Below, one piece after another: positions 22,735 to 31,082 of a stretch of 31,321 bases of DNA; within the stretch, counting starts at the first letter, position 1, and each line of letters opens with the position of its first letter. A model generated the notes under the pieces. It did not search any database. It saw nothing but the letters and a program-made list of their open reading frames with translations, and was not told the origin of the DNA. A program made the position numbers and the translations under genes. The DNA comes from Pyrinomonadaceae bacterium (GTDB lineage: Bacteria; Acidobacteriota; Blastocatellia; Pyrinomonadales; Pyrinomonadaceae), in assembly GCA_018060305.1 (NCBI GenBank), contig JAGOWF010000001.1, forward strand, positions 1 to 31,321. Direction: 5' to 3'.

Positions 22735-24036
22735 ATGCTCAAACGCCTGTCTCCAAGACCGTTTTTGCAGCGGGTGCGCCGCTTGCCGTCGCGCCTCCGT
22801 CGAAGTCTGTCTGAATACCGCTTTTACGCCTACCTTGCGATAATCGGCCCCGGGATCATCTCCGCTAGTTCGGGAAACGAAGTCAGCGGAATTGCCACGT
22901 ATTCCATTGCCGGATCGGAATACGGCTATTCGCTCTTGTGGACATTCATCCCGATGACGCTCTTTTTCATCGTCGCACAGGAGATGTGTGTGCGAATGGG
23001 CATCGTAACGGGCCAAGGCCTCGCCGATCTGATACGGGAACAGTTTGGCGTCCGTTGGACCACAATGGTCATGCTCGCACTGCTTGTCGCAAATGCCGGC
23101 ATAATCATCGCCGAATTCATCGGCATCGCTCAGGCGTCTGAGCTATTTGGCGTTTCTCGGTATATTTCCGTTCCTCTGACGGCACTTATCATCTGGTGGC
23201 TCGTGGTGAGAGGAACGCCTAAGAGCGTCGAGCGCATCTTCCTCTTGATGTCACTGGTCTTTCTGGCTTATGTTTTCTCTGCGTTTTTAGCAGAACCTGA
23301 CTGGACATCCATAGGGCGCGAGTTTGTCACGCCAAGCTTCCGACTCGACACTGCTTACCTTTTCACTGTGATGGCCCTCATCGGAACGACGATAACGCCA
23401 TTTATGCAGGTCTATGTGCAGAGCTCCGTTGTCGAAAAGCGGCTCGACAAGGACGACCTTAAGATCGCACGGCTGGATGCGATCGGCGGCGTAATTTTTG
23501 CGAATATCATCGCGGCGTTCATCGTTATTTCCACCGCAGCAACACTCCATTCCAGCCATGTTCAGATCGATTCGGCAACGGACGCGGCAAAGGCCCTTGC
23601 GCCGGTTGCGGGTGAATATGCGTCCGTTGTTTTCGGTGTAGGGCTGTTTGGGGCCGCGATGTTGGCGATGGGCGTTTTGCCGCTTGCGACGGCTTACAGC
23701 CTAAGCGAGGCGCTGGGTTTTGAAAAAGGCTTGTCGCGGTCTTTTCGCGAGGCTCCGATCTTTCTTGGCATATTCACATCGCTGATCGTGCTGGGCGCGG
23801 TGGTCGCGATGCTGCCAAATATCCCTCAGTTTAAGCTGTTGCTATTAACACAATGTATCAATGGTTTGCTACTGCCCGTAATGCTCATTGCGATCGTGAA
23901 CCTCGCAAATAATGTCGAAATAATGGGCGAATACCGAAACAAACTGTTTCACAACGTCCTCGCGGTCGGCACGACGTTGATCGTATCCATCCTCTCGCTA
24001 TTATTGATTGCAAAAACGATTGCTGATATGTTTTAG
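22735..24036 (+). CDS. Divergent Nramp-family divalent metal transporter
   Basis: The 433-aa protein has about eleven hydrophobic segments and the Nramp opening IIGPGIISASSGNEVSGIAT. In canonical Mn/Fe Nramps, helix 1 carries DPGN and helix 6 carries an A-x-MPH motif that bind the metal. Here these are replaced by SSGNEVSG (45-52) and IGTTITPFMQ (about 215-224), so the metal-selecting Met and His are absent. This matches the outlying Nramp-related clade, which includes Mg transporters, but the ion here is inferred. The basic N-terminus is cytoplasmic. It is nine bases from the MscS-type channel gene, so the two form an operon. Confidence 0.88.
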   Translation: MLKRLSPRPFLQRVRRLPSRLRRSLSEYRFYAYLAIIGPGIISASSGNEVSGIATYSIAGSEYGYSLLWTFIPMTLFFIVAQEMCVRMGIVTGQGLADLIREQFGVRWTTMVMLALLVANAGIIIAEFIGIAQASELFGVSRYISVPLTALIIWWLVVRGTPKSVERIFLLMSLVFLAYVFSAFLAEPDWTSIGREFVTPSFRLDTAYLFTVMALIGTTITPFMQVYVQSSVVEKRLDKDDLKIARLDAIGGVIFANIIAAFIVISTAATLHSSHVQIDSATDAAKALAPVAGEYASVVFGVGLFGAAMLAMGVLPLATAYSLSEALGFEKGLSRSFREAPIFLGIFTSLIVLGAVVAMLPNIPQFKLLLLTQCINGLLLPVMLIAIVNLANNVEIMGEYRNKLFHNVLAVGTTLIVSILSLLLIAKTIADMF

Positions 24037-24045
24037 CTCAAACAA

Positions 24046-25560
24046 ATGGCATCGGAACTACAGAAGCGAAGTGTCTATTTCCTCATCTGGGCAGGCGTCC
24101 TGACGCTGGTTCTCGTTCTTTTTCCGTTCGTTGAGGACTGGATAAAGATCGTTCTCACCGACCTGCTTGGCGTCGCGATCAATCCCGACGGGACACTCAC
24201 ACCTGTGGAAGGCCGGACGCCGGCAATGATGACCGAGACGTGGATCAGCCTCGTCGTGAATGTGCTCCACATCCTAAAGATAATCCTCGGGATGGTGCTG
24301 GTCGTAATGATCGTCCGGTATGTCGGCTACCTGGTGATAAAGACCGCATCACGAAAGAGTTCTGACCGTGAGATCTCATCTCTGCTCAAAACGGTCATCT
24401 CGGTCGTAATTTATATCGTCGCTTTTTTCATTATTTTTCAGTCACAGTTTCCCAGCGTCCAGCTCGCGCCGCTGTTTACGGGATCGACCATCATCGGCAT
24501 CGTCGTCGGTCTGGCATTGCAGGACACGCTCGGTAACTTATTCTCAGGATTGGCGTTACAGGCCGACCAGCCATTCGTGGTGGGTGACGTGGTTATCATC
24601 CACAGCCGCGGCGAAGGTGTCGTCGAGTCGATCTCGTGGCGAGGCGTCAAGATCCGCACATTCCAGAACAAGCTGCTCGTGCTGAGTAATTCTGTGCTTG
24701 GCAAGGAGCTGATCGAGGTCGCCCCGAAGGACAATCTCAACGCCAAGACCGTCTTTTTTAGCTCGCTTTACACACACTCGCCGGCTCGTATCATCCAGCT
24801 TGTTCGCGATGCTGTGCGTCAGGTGGAGAACGTCAGCCCAAAGATCCGTCCCAACGTGCGCATTCGCAACCTCGGCGGCGACGGGATCGAATGGGAAGTA
24901 AAATACTGGCTCGAGGACTACCGCCAACAACACGACACCGACGCCCTGATACGACAGCGTGTCTGGTATGTCTTTCAGCGCGAGAAGCTCCAGTTTGCCT
25001 TCCCGACACGCACCCTGCACATTGAAAAACAGGCCGAAGAAACACCGGTCGAGGAGGTAGTCAACACCTTTGCCGAACGGCTCGGCCGTGTCGAGTTGTT
25101 TGCTCCGCTGTCAGATGAGGAGATCGAGAAACTTGCAAATTCTTCCACATCACGCATTTACGCCCCCGGCGAGGCGATAGTTCGCATGGGCCAGGAAGGC
25201 AACTCGATGTTCGTCGTCGTCCGCGGTATCGTTAAGGTCCAGATACCAGAGCGGACGTATCAAAAGACCATCAAGACGCTGAAGGAAAATGATTTCTTTG
25301 GCGAAATGAGCCTCCTCACGGGCGAACCTCGAACGGCCAACGTCGTCGCATTCGAGGAATCTGAAGTCCTACGTATCGACAAAGCCGGCCTCAAACCGAT
25401 CCTCGCAAGCAATCCCGTCCTCGTCCAGACCATCTCCGAACTCGTCGAAGAACGCCGCGCCGCATTGCAAAAGAGCGAAGAAGAGGCCGAGGAACAAGCC
25501 GAAGCCGCAAAGCGCAAAGGAGTGATGAGCTCGATCCGCGGCTTTTTTGGGATCAAATAA
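24046..25560 (+). CDS. MscS-family channel with C-terminal cyclic-nucleotide-binding domain
   Basis: The 504-aa protein has three membrane segments (about 10-30, 68-90, 112-132) and an MscS core whose pore-lining helix runs into SGLALQADQPFVVGDVV near 166. The beta-domain and ISWRGVKIRTFQNKLLVLSN follow. Residues about 355-455 form a CNBD with the phosphate-binding cassette FFGEMSLLTGEPRTANV (E420, R429 intact). A charged helix (KSEEEAEEQAEAAKRKG) ends the chain. Such fusions (bCNG type) couple MscS-like channels to cAMP or cGMP, usually losing mechanosensitivity. Its gene is nine bases after the Nramp-type gene. Confidence 0.94.
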   Translation: MASELQKRSVYFLIWAGVLTLVLVLFPFVEDWIKIVLTDLLGVAINPDGTLTPVEGRTPAMMTETWISLVVNVLHILKIILGMVLVVMIVRYVGYLVIKTASRKSSDREISSLLKTVISVVIYIVAFFIIFQSQFPSVQLAPLFTGSTIIGIVVGLALQDTLGNLFSGLALQADQPFVVGDVVIIHSRGEGVVESISWRGVKIRTFQNKLLVLSNSVLGKELIEVAPKDNLNAKTVFFSSLYTHSPARIIQLVRDAVRQVENVSPKIRPNVRIRNLGGDGIEWEVKYWLEDYRQQHDTDALIRQRVWYVFQREKLQFAFPTRTLHIEKQAEETPVEEVVNTFAERLGRVELFAPLSDEEIEKLANSSTSRIYAPGEAIVRMGQEGNSMFVVVRGIVKVQIPERTYQKTIKTLKENDFFGEMSLLTGEPRTANVVAFEESEVLRIDKAGLKPILASNPVLVQTISELVEERRAALQKSEEEAEEQAEAAKRKGVMSSIRGFFGIK

Positions 25561-25583
25561 GGCGTATCCGCTTTTTTTCCGAA

Positions 25584-25647
25584 TTGTATCGACAAAGCCC
25601 GAATATTTGAACGCATTGTATCGACGGCGACGAGCCTTTGTATCGAC
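25584..25647 (+). promoter_or_regulatory. Three direct TTGTATCGAC repeats upstream of the giant repeat protein
   Basis: The 10-bp sequence TTGTATCGAC occurs at 25584, 25616 and 25638, at offsets of 32 and 22 bp (three and two helical turns). It is not found in the same arrangement elsewhere in the window. Located between the MscS gene and the giant protein gene, it looks like a cluster of activator or repressor sites on one face of the helix. Confidence 0.45.
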
Positions 25648-25753
25648 TGGTTGACGATGGCCTGATATCGGTGATCGCAGCTATCGTCATTTATCGTTTC
25701 CGTTGCCACAGTCGCCTTGGTCTCACCGGACCGATCTTTTAGCGGTGATCACC

Positions 25754-28700
25754 ATGCCCTTGACTCTCCTTGTAATGAGGTTTAGATTGAAAGCGAACCT
25801 ATTAGCTCACGGTAAGCCCGTTAAAGACTTCCGAGGAGGGCGCATCGCAAACGGTTTGATCCAAAAACTCCCGGCCAGATTAGGCATTGCGGTATTTCTG
25901 CTGCTCACGGCCATGTCCGCCTACTGGCTTCTGCCCTCGTCCGCTGCGACGGGCAGGTCAAGCGAGCCGCCCGAGGACGGACCGGGCTGTGTCGTAAATC
26001 CAACGCCAACATATACAACGTATACTTTCAGCAACGAGGCACCCATCGTCCCGGCGGATCGTGTGAGCAACGATCCGGGCACGGATCCAGGCCTCCCGTC
26101 TTTATATCCATCGGTGATCCAAGTCGGCGGGGCTGCCCCGGAATCCTGCGTGCTGACCGAGGTCAAGGTCACTTTTGCTGTCACCTCGCAAAGGCCTGAC
26201 GATCTGGACATGCTTCTTATCGACCATCGAGGCAGCAGATCTATCCTGATCTCAGACGCCGGAGGCAGTAACCAGTTGACCGACGTCGTCTACGCGATAT
26301 CGCTTAATCGTCCAACCTTTCCAGATGAGACCGCCCCGCCGTCGGGAACCTATTCTCCCGGCCAGTATCCGGGACTCGTGGGGCCAGAGCCGGACGGATT
26401 CGATAATTTTCCGGGCGTGAACGGCCTTGCGAGCTATCCTTCTGACTGGTGGGCGCTTTTTTCGCACTCCGGACTGGCCGGGGCATGGAAACTATACGTC
26501 GTCGATGACGAGACTGGCCATGCCAGCGGCCTGCCAACCGGCTGGACCTTGCAATTCGTCTTCATGTGCACTACTCCGCCAATGATGTGCACACCGACGC
26601 CGACGCCGACGCCGTCTTGCCAGCCGGGAGTCCTGGATCCGACGTTTGGCGGTGACGGCCTGATGACAACGTCTATAATGGACGGCTTTAGTGTCGCAAC
26701 ATCGATGGCGATCCAGCCGGATGGGCGTATCGTCGCGGCTGGTTACGCATGTGCCGAACCTGGCGGAAACTGCCAATTCTATGGAGCCCGACTTAAGTAT
26801 GCGCTTACGCGCTATTTAGAGAACGGCGCTCTTGATGGTTCCTTTGGGACAGGCGGGATCGTGACGACAGAGTTCTATGGCATTGACCGTGCGAATGCCC
26901 TCGCACTCCAGCCTGATGGGAAGGTCGTCGTCGCCGGGCGCAGCATAGCACCAGGCACGCCCGCAGCGTTCGCACTCGCTAGATATAACGCTGACGGCTC
27001 GCTCGATGCTTCATTCGGCACAGGCGGAAAGGTCACGACCACATTCCCAGACAGTATCGGAGACGGCGCATATTCGGTGGCGATTCAGCCGGATGGCCGC
27101 ATCGTAGCCGGCGGCGGAACTAGGGACGCAGGTTCTTTGGATGCCTTTGCACTTGCCAGATATAACGGCGACGGAACCCTTGACCCTTCCTTTGGAACCG
27201 GCGGCCTGGTCAAACTGAGCATCGATGGCCGAGAGAGCGAGGCGCGAGCGATAGCCTTGCAGCCCGACGGCCGCATTGTCGCGGTCGGTTCTGTTATTCG
27301 CTCTCCGGGCCCAGACGGCGCCTTGTTTGCCGCAGCCAGATACAACTCCGACGGCACGCTGGACACTTCATTTGGGACCGGCGGCACGGTAACAACTGAG
27401 ATCGGGCCTTTGGCGGATGCAGCATTGGCCGTTGCGATGCAGACTGACGGAAAGATCCTAGCGGCATGGATCGCCTATGTCGGAACCACCCCTCACTCAG
27501 ACTTCGCTCTCGTGAGGTATAACCAGGACGGAACGCTCGACACGACGTTTGGCACCGGCGGTAAGGTAACAACCGCGATCGCTCCCGAAACCGGGCTCGA
27601 TTCCCTGGAGGCGATCGCGATTCAGGATGACGGACGCATCGTCGCTGCAGGTGATTCCGCATCTGATATTTCTTTCGCCCGATATAACCCCGATGGCACG
27701 CTTGACACGTCGCTGAACGGCACGGGACTGATCACCACAAACCTCGAACCCAACTTCTCAGGCGCCACCTCGGTCGCGATCCAGGAGGACGGCAAAATTG
27801 TTGCCGCCGGCCGCGGGTTTGGTGGCACGAACTACGATGTGGCGGTCATGCGCTATGGCGCGCCGTGCGGGACGCCCACACCCACGCCGACACCCACGCC
27901 AACCCCGACCCCGACACAGAGTTTGGGGACGTATGCGGATGTAGTCGTCCCGTTGGGTGGAAACGCGAGCCTGGTCCCGTCGGCACCGCCGACCGGGGTG
28001 ACAAATCTCGCGGTAACGACGTCAACTAGCTTCAACGGCGAACTCACCGCTGACCCTACGACAGGAGTTGTCCGGATAACGAACGCTCATCCGACAAACA
28101 TAACACCATCGTCATACGCGGTCGAGGTTCGCGGCTTCGGTCCGGGCGGTACGGTCTCACAGACCTTTCAGTTGACGGTTACGAGCGGAAACGCGTGCGG
28201 CGGCGTCAGCGGATTCACTGCACCCGCAGTGCCCGAGGTTACGGTCGGAGCTTTTCCCCACGACGCAGCTGTCGCTGACTTTAACGGCGACGGCATTCAG
28301 GACATTGCCGTCGTAAACAAGAATTCGACTAACGTCTCGATACGGCTAGGCAACGGCACCGGCGGTTTTGTTTCGCCTTCCGTGCCAGAGGTCGCGGTCA
28401 GTCAAAATCCGCAGCGTATCGCAATAGGTGACTTCAATGACGATGGCTACAGCGACATGGCGGTCACCAGTTTTGACCTGATAAGAGTCTCGATAAGGCT
28501 GGGTGACGGAGCCGGAGGATTTACGCTGCCTGCAATTTCTGAGGTCTTGGTTCCGTTTGCCCCGCGGGCAATTGAGGTTGCCGATGTGAACGGCGACCGG
28601 CATGACGATCTGCTGGTCGGAATGGGCGGGTCAACCGTCTCGGTCCGTCTGGGTGACGGGGCCGGGGGATTCTCAGCCCCATCGACCCCGACGGTAACAG

Positions 28701-30991
28701 TAGACGGCCGGCCGCATTATATCGTCGCAGGAGATTTTAACAGCGATGGAAACGCTGATTTTGCGACGGCAAACGACAACACGGACTCGATTTCCATACG
28801 ACTGGGCGACGGTCTTGGCGGTTTTTTGGTTCCGGGCGGCACTATTCTAGCCGTTGGGTCTCCGAGCGAAGTTGCGATCGGTGACTTTAATGAGGACGGT
28901 ATTCAGGATCTGTTATCGGGCGGTCAAAATTCTATCGGTGAGGCCGCGATATCGGTCCTGCTCGGACAAGGTACCGGCGGATTTATCCCTGCGCCATCGC
29001 CTATGGTTCCTCTGCCCTCGGGACCGGGTGGCGTTCGGATAACTGACCATAATAACGACGGCCATCAAGACTTCTTAACTGTGAATCCTAATGTCAACAA
29101 TGTATCTTTGCGAACCGGAAACGGATCGGCAGGATTCATCCAACCCGTGAACGCTCAGATCGCGGTCGGCTCAATTCCGCTACGAGTCGTAATAGCAGAT
29201 TTCAACGGGGACGGGCGGCAGGACTTTGCAACCGCGAACTTCGCCTCCGGGAATGCATCCATCCGCATGGGGTTCTGTAACATTTCAACGCCAACGCCAA
29301 CTCCGACGCCTACGCCGACTCCAACGTCCACGCCTACGCCACCACCCACGCCGACGCCACCGCCAACCGGTCCCTGCAATTACGTCAACGGCGGACTAAA
29401 TCCCGTGACCATATCCCTCAGCGGTGTACCCGCCCCTTCCGGGTCATTCTGGAGCGAGGTGCAGAATAACGCGGGGAACCTCACCGAGTCCAATACAACG
29501 TTAGGCTTTGAGACCAAACAGGGCCAATTTGTATACGATTCTGACCGGCTGGCGGACGATTTCGTTACCCAGGTACCGTGTACGATCGACTCGGTCGTGG
29601 TTCACGGCTATTCAGGTAGCGGTACCACGAGTCCGTTTACCGCGCACACGCTTCAGATTTGGAATGGCCGTCCCGGCGACCTGGAAAGCACGATCGTGTT
29701 TGGTGACACTACAACTAACCGGCAGGCATCGAGTACCGACACGGGCACCTTCCGTATCTCTAACACCGTCGTGCCGCCGCTGGTCACGCCGACGGCCACC
29801 CGAAGGGTCTGGAGAAATACCATTGCGGTCGCCACGACGCTGCCGCCTGGACACTATTGGATCGACTGGACCGCGACCGTCAATAATAATCCGGCTACGT
29901 CGAACTTCGCGCCGACGAGAACCATGGCAGGGCAGAGAAGCGATTGGCGGGATAACGCGATACAAAGGGGCGAGCTTGCCAACTTTCAGTATTCTGACGT
30001 CATCGATTACGGAAAGCCGTCATCGGCCGGCAATGTACCACAGGATTTTCCATTTGAGGTCGTCGGAACGCCCGCTGGCGGCCCGACGCCGACGCCGAGT
30101 CCGACCCCAACGCCGCCTGCGTATCGCGCACGGGCCGACTTTGACGGTGACGGAGTTTCGGACGTATCCGTCTATCGGCCGACCGCATTTGGTTCCAATC
30201 TGAGCGCGTGGTATGTGAATGGCTCTACGGCCGGGTTCTCAGGGGCGCAGTTTGGGCTTGCCACCGACGTACCGGTCCCCGGAGACTACGACGGCGATAC
30301 GAGGGCCGACCTGGCGGTCGCACGCTTTACGACACATCCCCAGATGCCGGATTTCTTTATTCTGCGGAGTGCAACGAACACAATGATTTACGCGAATTGG
30401 GGACAACCGGACGACGTCCCGAGCCCCGGCGACTATGACGGTGACGGCTTGACGGACGTCGCCATCACCCGCGATTGGTCGACATACATTATCAAGAGTA
30501 CCGGTGGCACCATTCAAAGAGATTATGGTCGGCAATCCTCGACTCTGGGCTTCAGGCCGGTGCCGATCCCGCTGGACTTCGACGGGAACGGCCGAACAAA
30601 TATTGTATTTTTCAACGAGGGAATGTGGAGGATCATCGACGACGACCTGTTAGGCGGCCAGACCACGATCGAATGGGGCCTGCCGACGGATATCCGCGTG
30701 CCGGCAGATTACGACGGCGACGGTTCCGACGACATCGCTGTATTCAGGCCCAGCAACGGCGTCTGGTACATACTTAAGAGCTCAGACAGGCAGCCGATGA
30801 TAATCCAGTGGGGCCAGGACGGCGATGTACCTGTTCCGGGCGATTACGATGGGGACCAAGTTTACGATGTTGCGGTCTATCGTTTCGGCATTTGGTACAT
30901 CAACGGCTCGACTGCGGGGCCAAGAGCCGAGGGATTTGGCTTAGATTTTGATATTCCGGTTCCGAGGTCTTACCGGCCGCATTTCCCGTGA
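25754..30991 (+). CDS. Giant secreted repeat protein: P-domain, delta-60 and FG-GAP/VCBS repeats
   Basis: About 1745 aa. The start is uncertain: TTG 25703, ATG 25754 and ATG 25775 are all in frame without a good ribosome site; I take 25754. A hydrophobic export segment lies at about 42-62 (RLGIAVFLLLTAMSAYWLLP). Domains in order: a P/proprotein-convertase-like beta-domain (about 86-273); seven delta-60 repeats (292-703; DASFGTGGKVTT, AIQPDGRIVAAG); an Ig-like domain (723-816); seven FG-GAP/VCBS repeats with Ca-binding DxNxDG (823-1174; ADFNGDGIQDIAV); a beta-domain (1207-1443); and six more VCBS-type repeats (1456-1744; PGDYDGDGLTDVA). Four Thr-Pro linkers separate the blocks. It is probably cell-surface or secreted; the role is unknown. 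There is no protease or sorting domain that I recognise. Confidence 0.9.
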   Translation: MPLTLLVMRFRLKANLLAHGKPVKDFRGGRIANGLIQKLPARLGIAVFLLLTAMSAYWLLPSSAATGRSSEPPEDGPGCVVNPTPTYTTYTFSNEAPIVPADRVSNDPGTDPGLPSLYPSVIQVGGAAPESCVLTEVKVTFAVTSQRPDDLDMLLIDHRGSRSILISDAGGSNQLTDVVYAISLNRPTFPDETAPPSGTYSPGQYPGLVGPEPDGFDNFPGVNGLASYPSDWWALFSHSGLAGAWKLYVVDDETGHASGLPTGWTLQFVFMCTTPPMMCTPTPTPTPSCQPGVLDPTFGGDGLMTTSIMDGFSVATSMAIQPDGRIVAAGYACAEPGGNCQFYGARLKYALTRYLENGALDGSFGTGGIVTTEFYGIDRANALALQPDGKVVVAGRSIAPGTPAAFALARYNADGSLDASFGTGGKVTTTFPDSIGDGAYSVAIQPDGRIVAGGGTRDAGSLDAFALARYNGDGTLDPSFGTGGLVKLSIDGRESEARAIALQPDGRIVAVGSVIRSPGPDGALFAAARYNSDGTLDTSFGTGGTVTTEIGPLADAALAVAMQTDGKILAAWIAYVGTTPHSDFALVRYNQDGTLDTTFGTGGKVTTAIAPETGLDSLEAIAIQDDGRIVAAGDSASDISFARYNPDGTLDTSLNGTGLITTNLEPNFSGATSVAIQEDGKIVAAGRGFGGTNYDVAVMRYGAPCGTPTPTPTPTPTPTPTQSLGTYADVVVPLGGNASLVPSAPPTGVTNLAVTTSTSFNGELTADPTTGVVRITNAHPTNITPSSYAVEVRGFGPGGTVSQTFQLTVTSGNACGGVSGFTAPAVPEVTVGAFPHDAAVADFNGDGIQDIAVVNKNSTNVSIRLGNGTGGFVSPSVPEVAVSQNPQRIAIGDFNDDGYSDMAVTSFDLIRVSIRLGDGAGGFTLPAISEVLVPFAPRAIEVADVNGDRHDDLLVGMGGSTVSVRLGDGAGGFSAPSTPTVTVDGRPHYIVAGDFNSDGNADFATANDNTDSISIRLGDGLGGFLVPGGTILAVGSPSEVAIGDFNEDGIQDLLSGGQNSIGEAAISVLLGQGTGGFIPAPSPMVPLPSGPGGVRITDHNNDGHQDFLTVNPNVNNVSLRTGNGSAGFIQPVNAQIAVGSIPLRVVIADFNGDGRQDFATANFASGNASIRMGFCNISTPTPTPTPTPTPTSTPTPPPTPTPPPTGPCNYVNGGLNPVTISLSGVPAPSGSFWSEVQNNAGNLTESNTTLGFETKQGQFVYDSDRLADDFVTQVPCTIDSVVVHGYSGSGTTSPFTAHTLQIWNGRPGDLESTIVFGDTTTNRQASSTDTGTFRISNTVVPPLVTPTATRRVWRNTIAVATTLPPGHYWIDWTATVNNNPATSNFAPTRTMAGQRSDWRDNAIQRGELANFQYSDVIDYGKPSSAGNVPQDFPFEVVGTPAGGPTPTPSPTPTPPAYRARADFDGDGVSDVSVYRPTAFGSNLSAWYVNGSTAGFSGAQFGLATDVPVPGDYDGDTRADLAVARFTTHPQMPDFFILRSATNTMIYANWGQPDDVPSPGDYDGDGLTDVAITRDWSTYIIKSTGGTIQRDYGRQSSTLGFRPVPIPLDFDGNGRTNIVFFNEGMWRIIDDDLLGGQTTIEWGLPTDIRVPADYDGDGSDDIAVFRPSNGVWYILKSSDRQPMIIQWGQDGDVPVPGDYDGDQVYDVAVYRFGIWYINGSTAGPRAEGFGLDFDIPVPRSYRPHFP
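26591..26615 (+). repeat. Thr-Pro microsatellite linker 1
   Basis: Tandem ACGCCG-type hexamers encode a Thr-Pro run between the P-like domain and the delta-60 repeats of the giant protein. Such runs are prone to length change by slippage. Confidence 0.8.
27871..27918 (+). repeat. Thr-Pro microsatellite linker 2
   Basis: A 48-bp run of Thr-Pro codons (ACGCCC, ACACCC, ACGCCG) separates the delta-60 block from the Ig-like domain of the giant protein. Third positions vary, so the protein pattern is more conserved than the DNA. Confidence 0.8.
29287..29368 (+). repeat. Thr-Pro microsatellite linker 3
   Basis: The longest linker, about 82 bp of ACGCCA/ACTCCG/ACGCCT hexamers, encodes a rigid Thr-Pro spacer between the FG-GAP block and the following beta-domain. 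Confidence 0.8.
30082..30119 (+). repeat. Thr-Pro microsatellite linker 4
   Basis: A short PTPTPSPTPTPP-type run before the C-terminal VCBS repeats of the giant protein. Confidence 0.75.
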
Positions 30992-31015
30992 TCGCGACCC
31001 AGACATTGAGATTCA

Positions 31016-31072
31016 GAGTGCAAGCTTTAGCTTGTTCCGGCGTGTCTTGGGAATAAGCTGAAGATTGCACTC
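31016..31072. terminator. Long imperfect hairpin between convergent genes
   Basis: GAGTGCAAGCTTTAGCTTGTTCC pairs, with a few mismatches, with GGAATAAGCTGAAGATTGCACTC around an 11-base loop. Each arm is about 23 bp (31016-31038 and 31050-31072). It sits 24 bp after the giant gene's stop and 10 bp beyond the stop of the convergent edge gene. It could be a bidirectional terminator or another intergenic palindrome of the REP kind; there is no T-run. Confidence 0.55.
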
Positions 31073-31082
31073 CTAACAACGC

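Noticed and set aside
25651..25687. Promoter TTGACG ... TATCGT for the giant gene
   Set aside because: Spacing of 25 bp is far from the usual 16-18, and no better -10 box is at the right distance.
29508..30203. 231-aa Arg-rich plus-strand frame
   Set aside because: Out-of-frame shadow inside the giant repeat protein; composition is typical of a shifted GC-rich frame.
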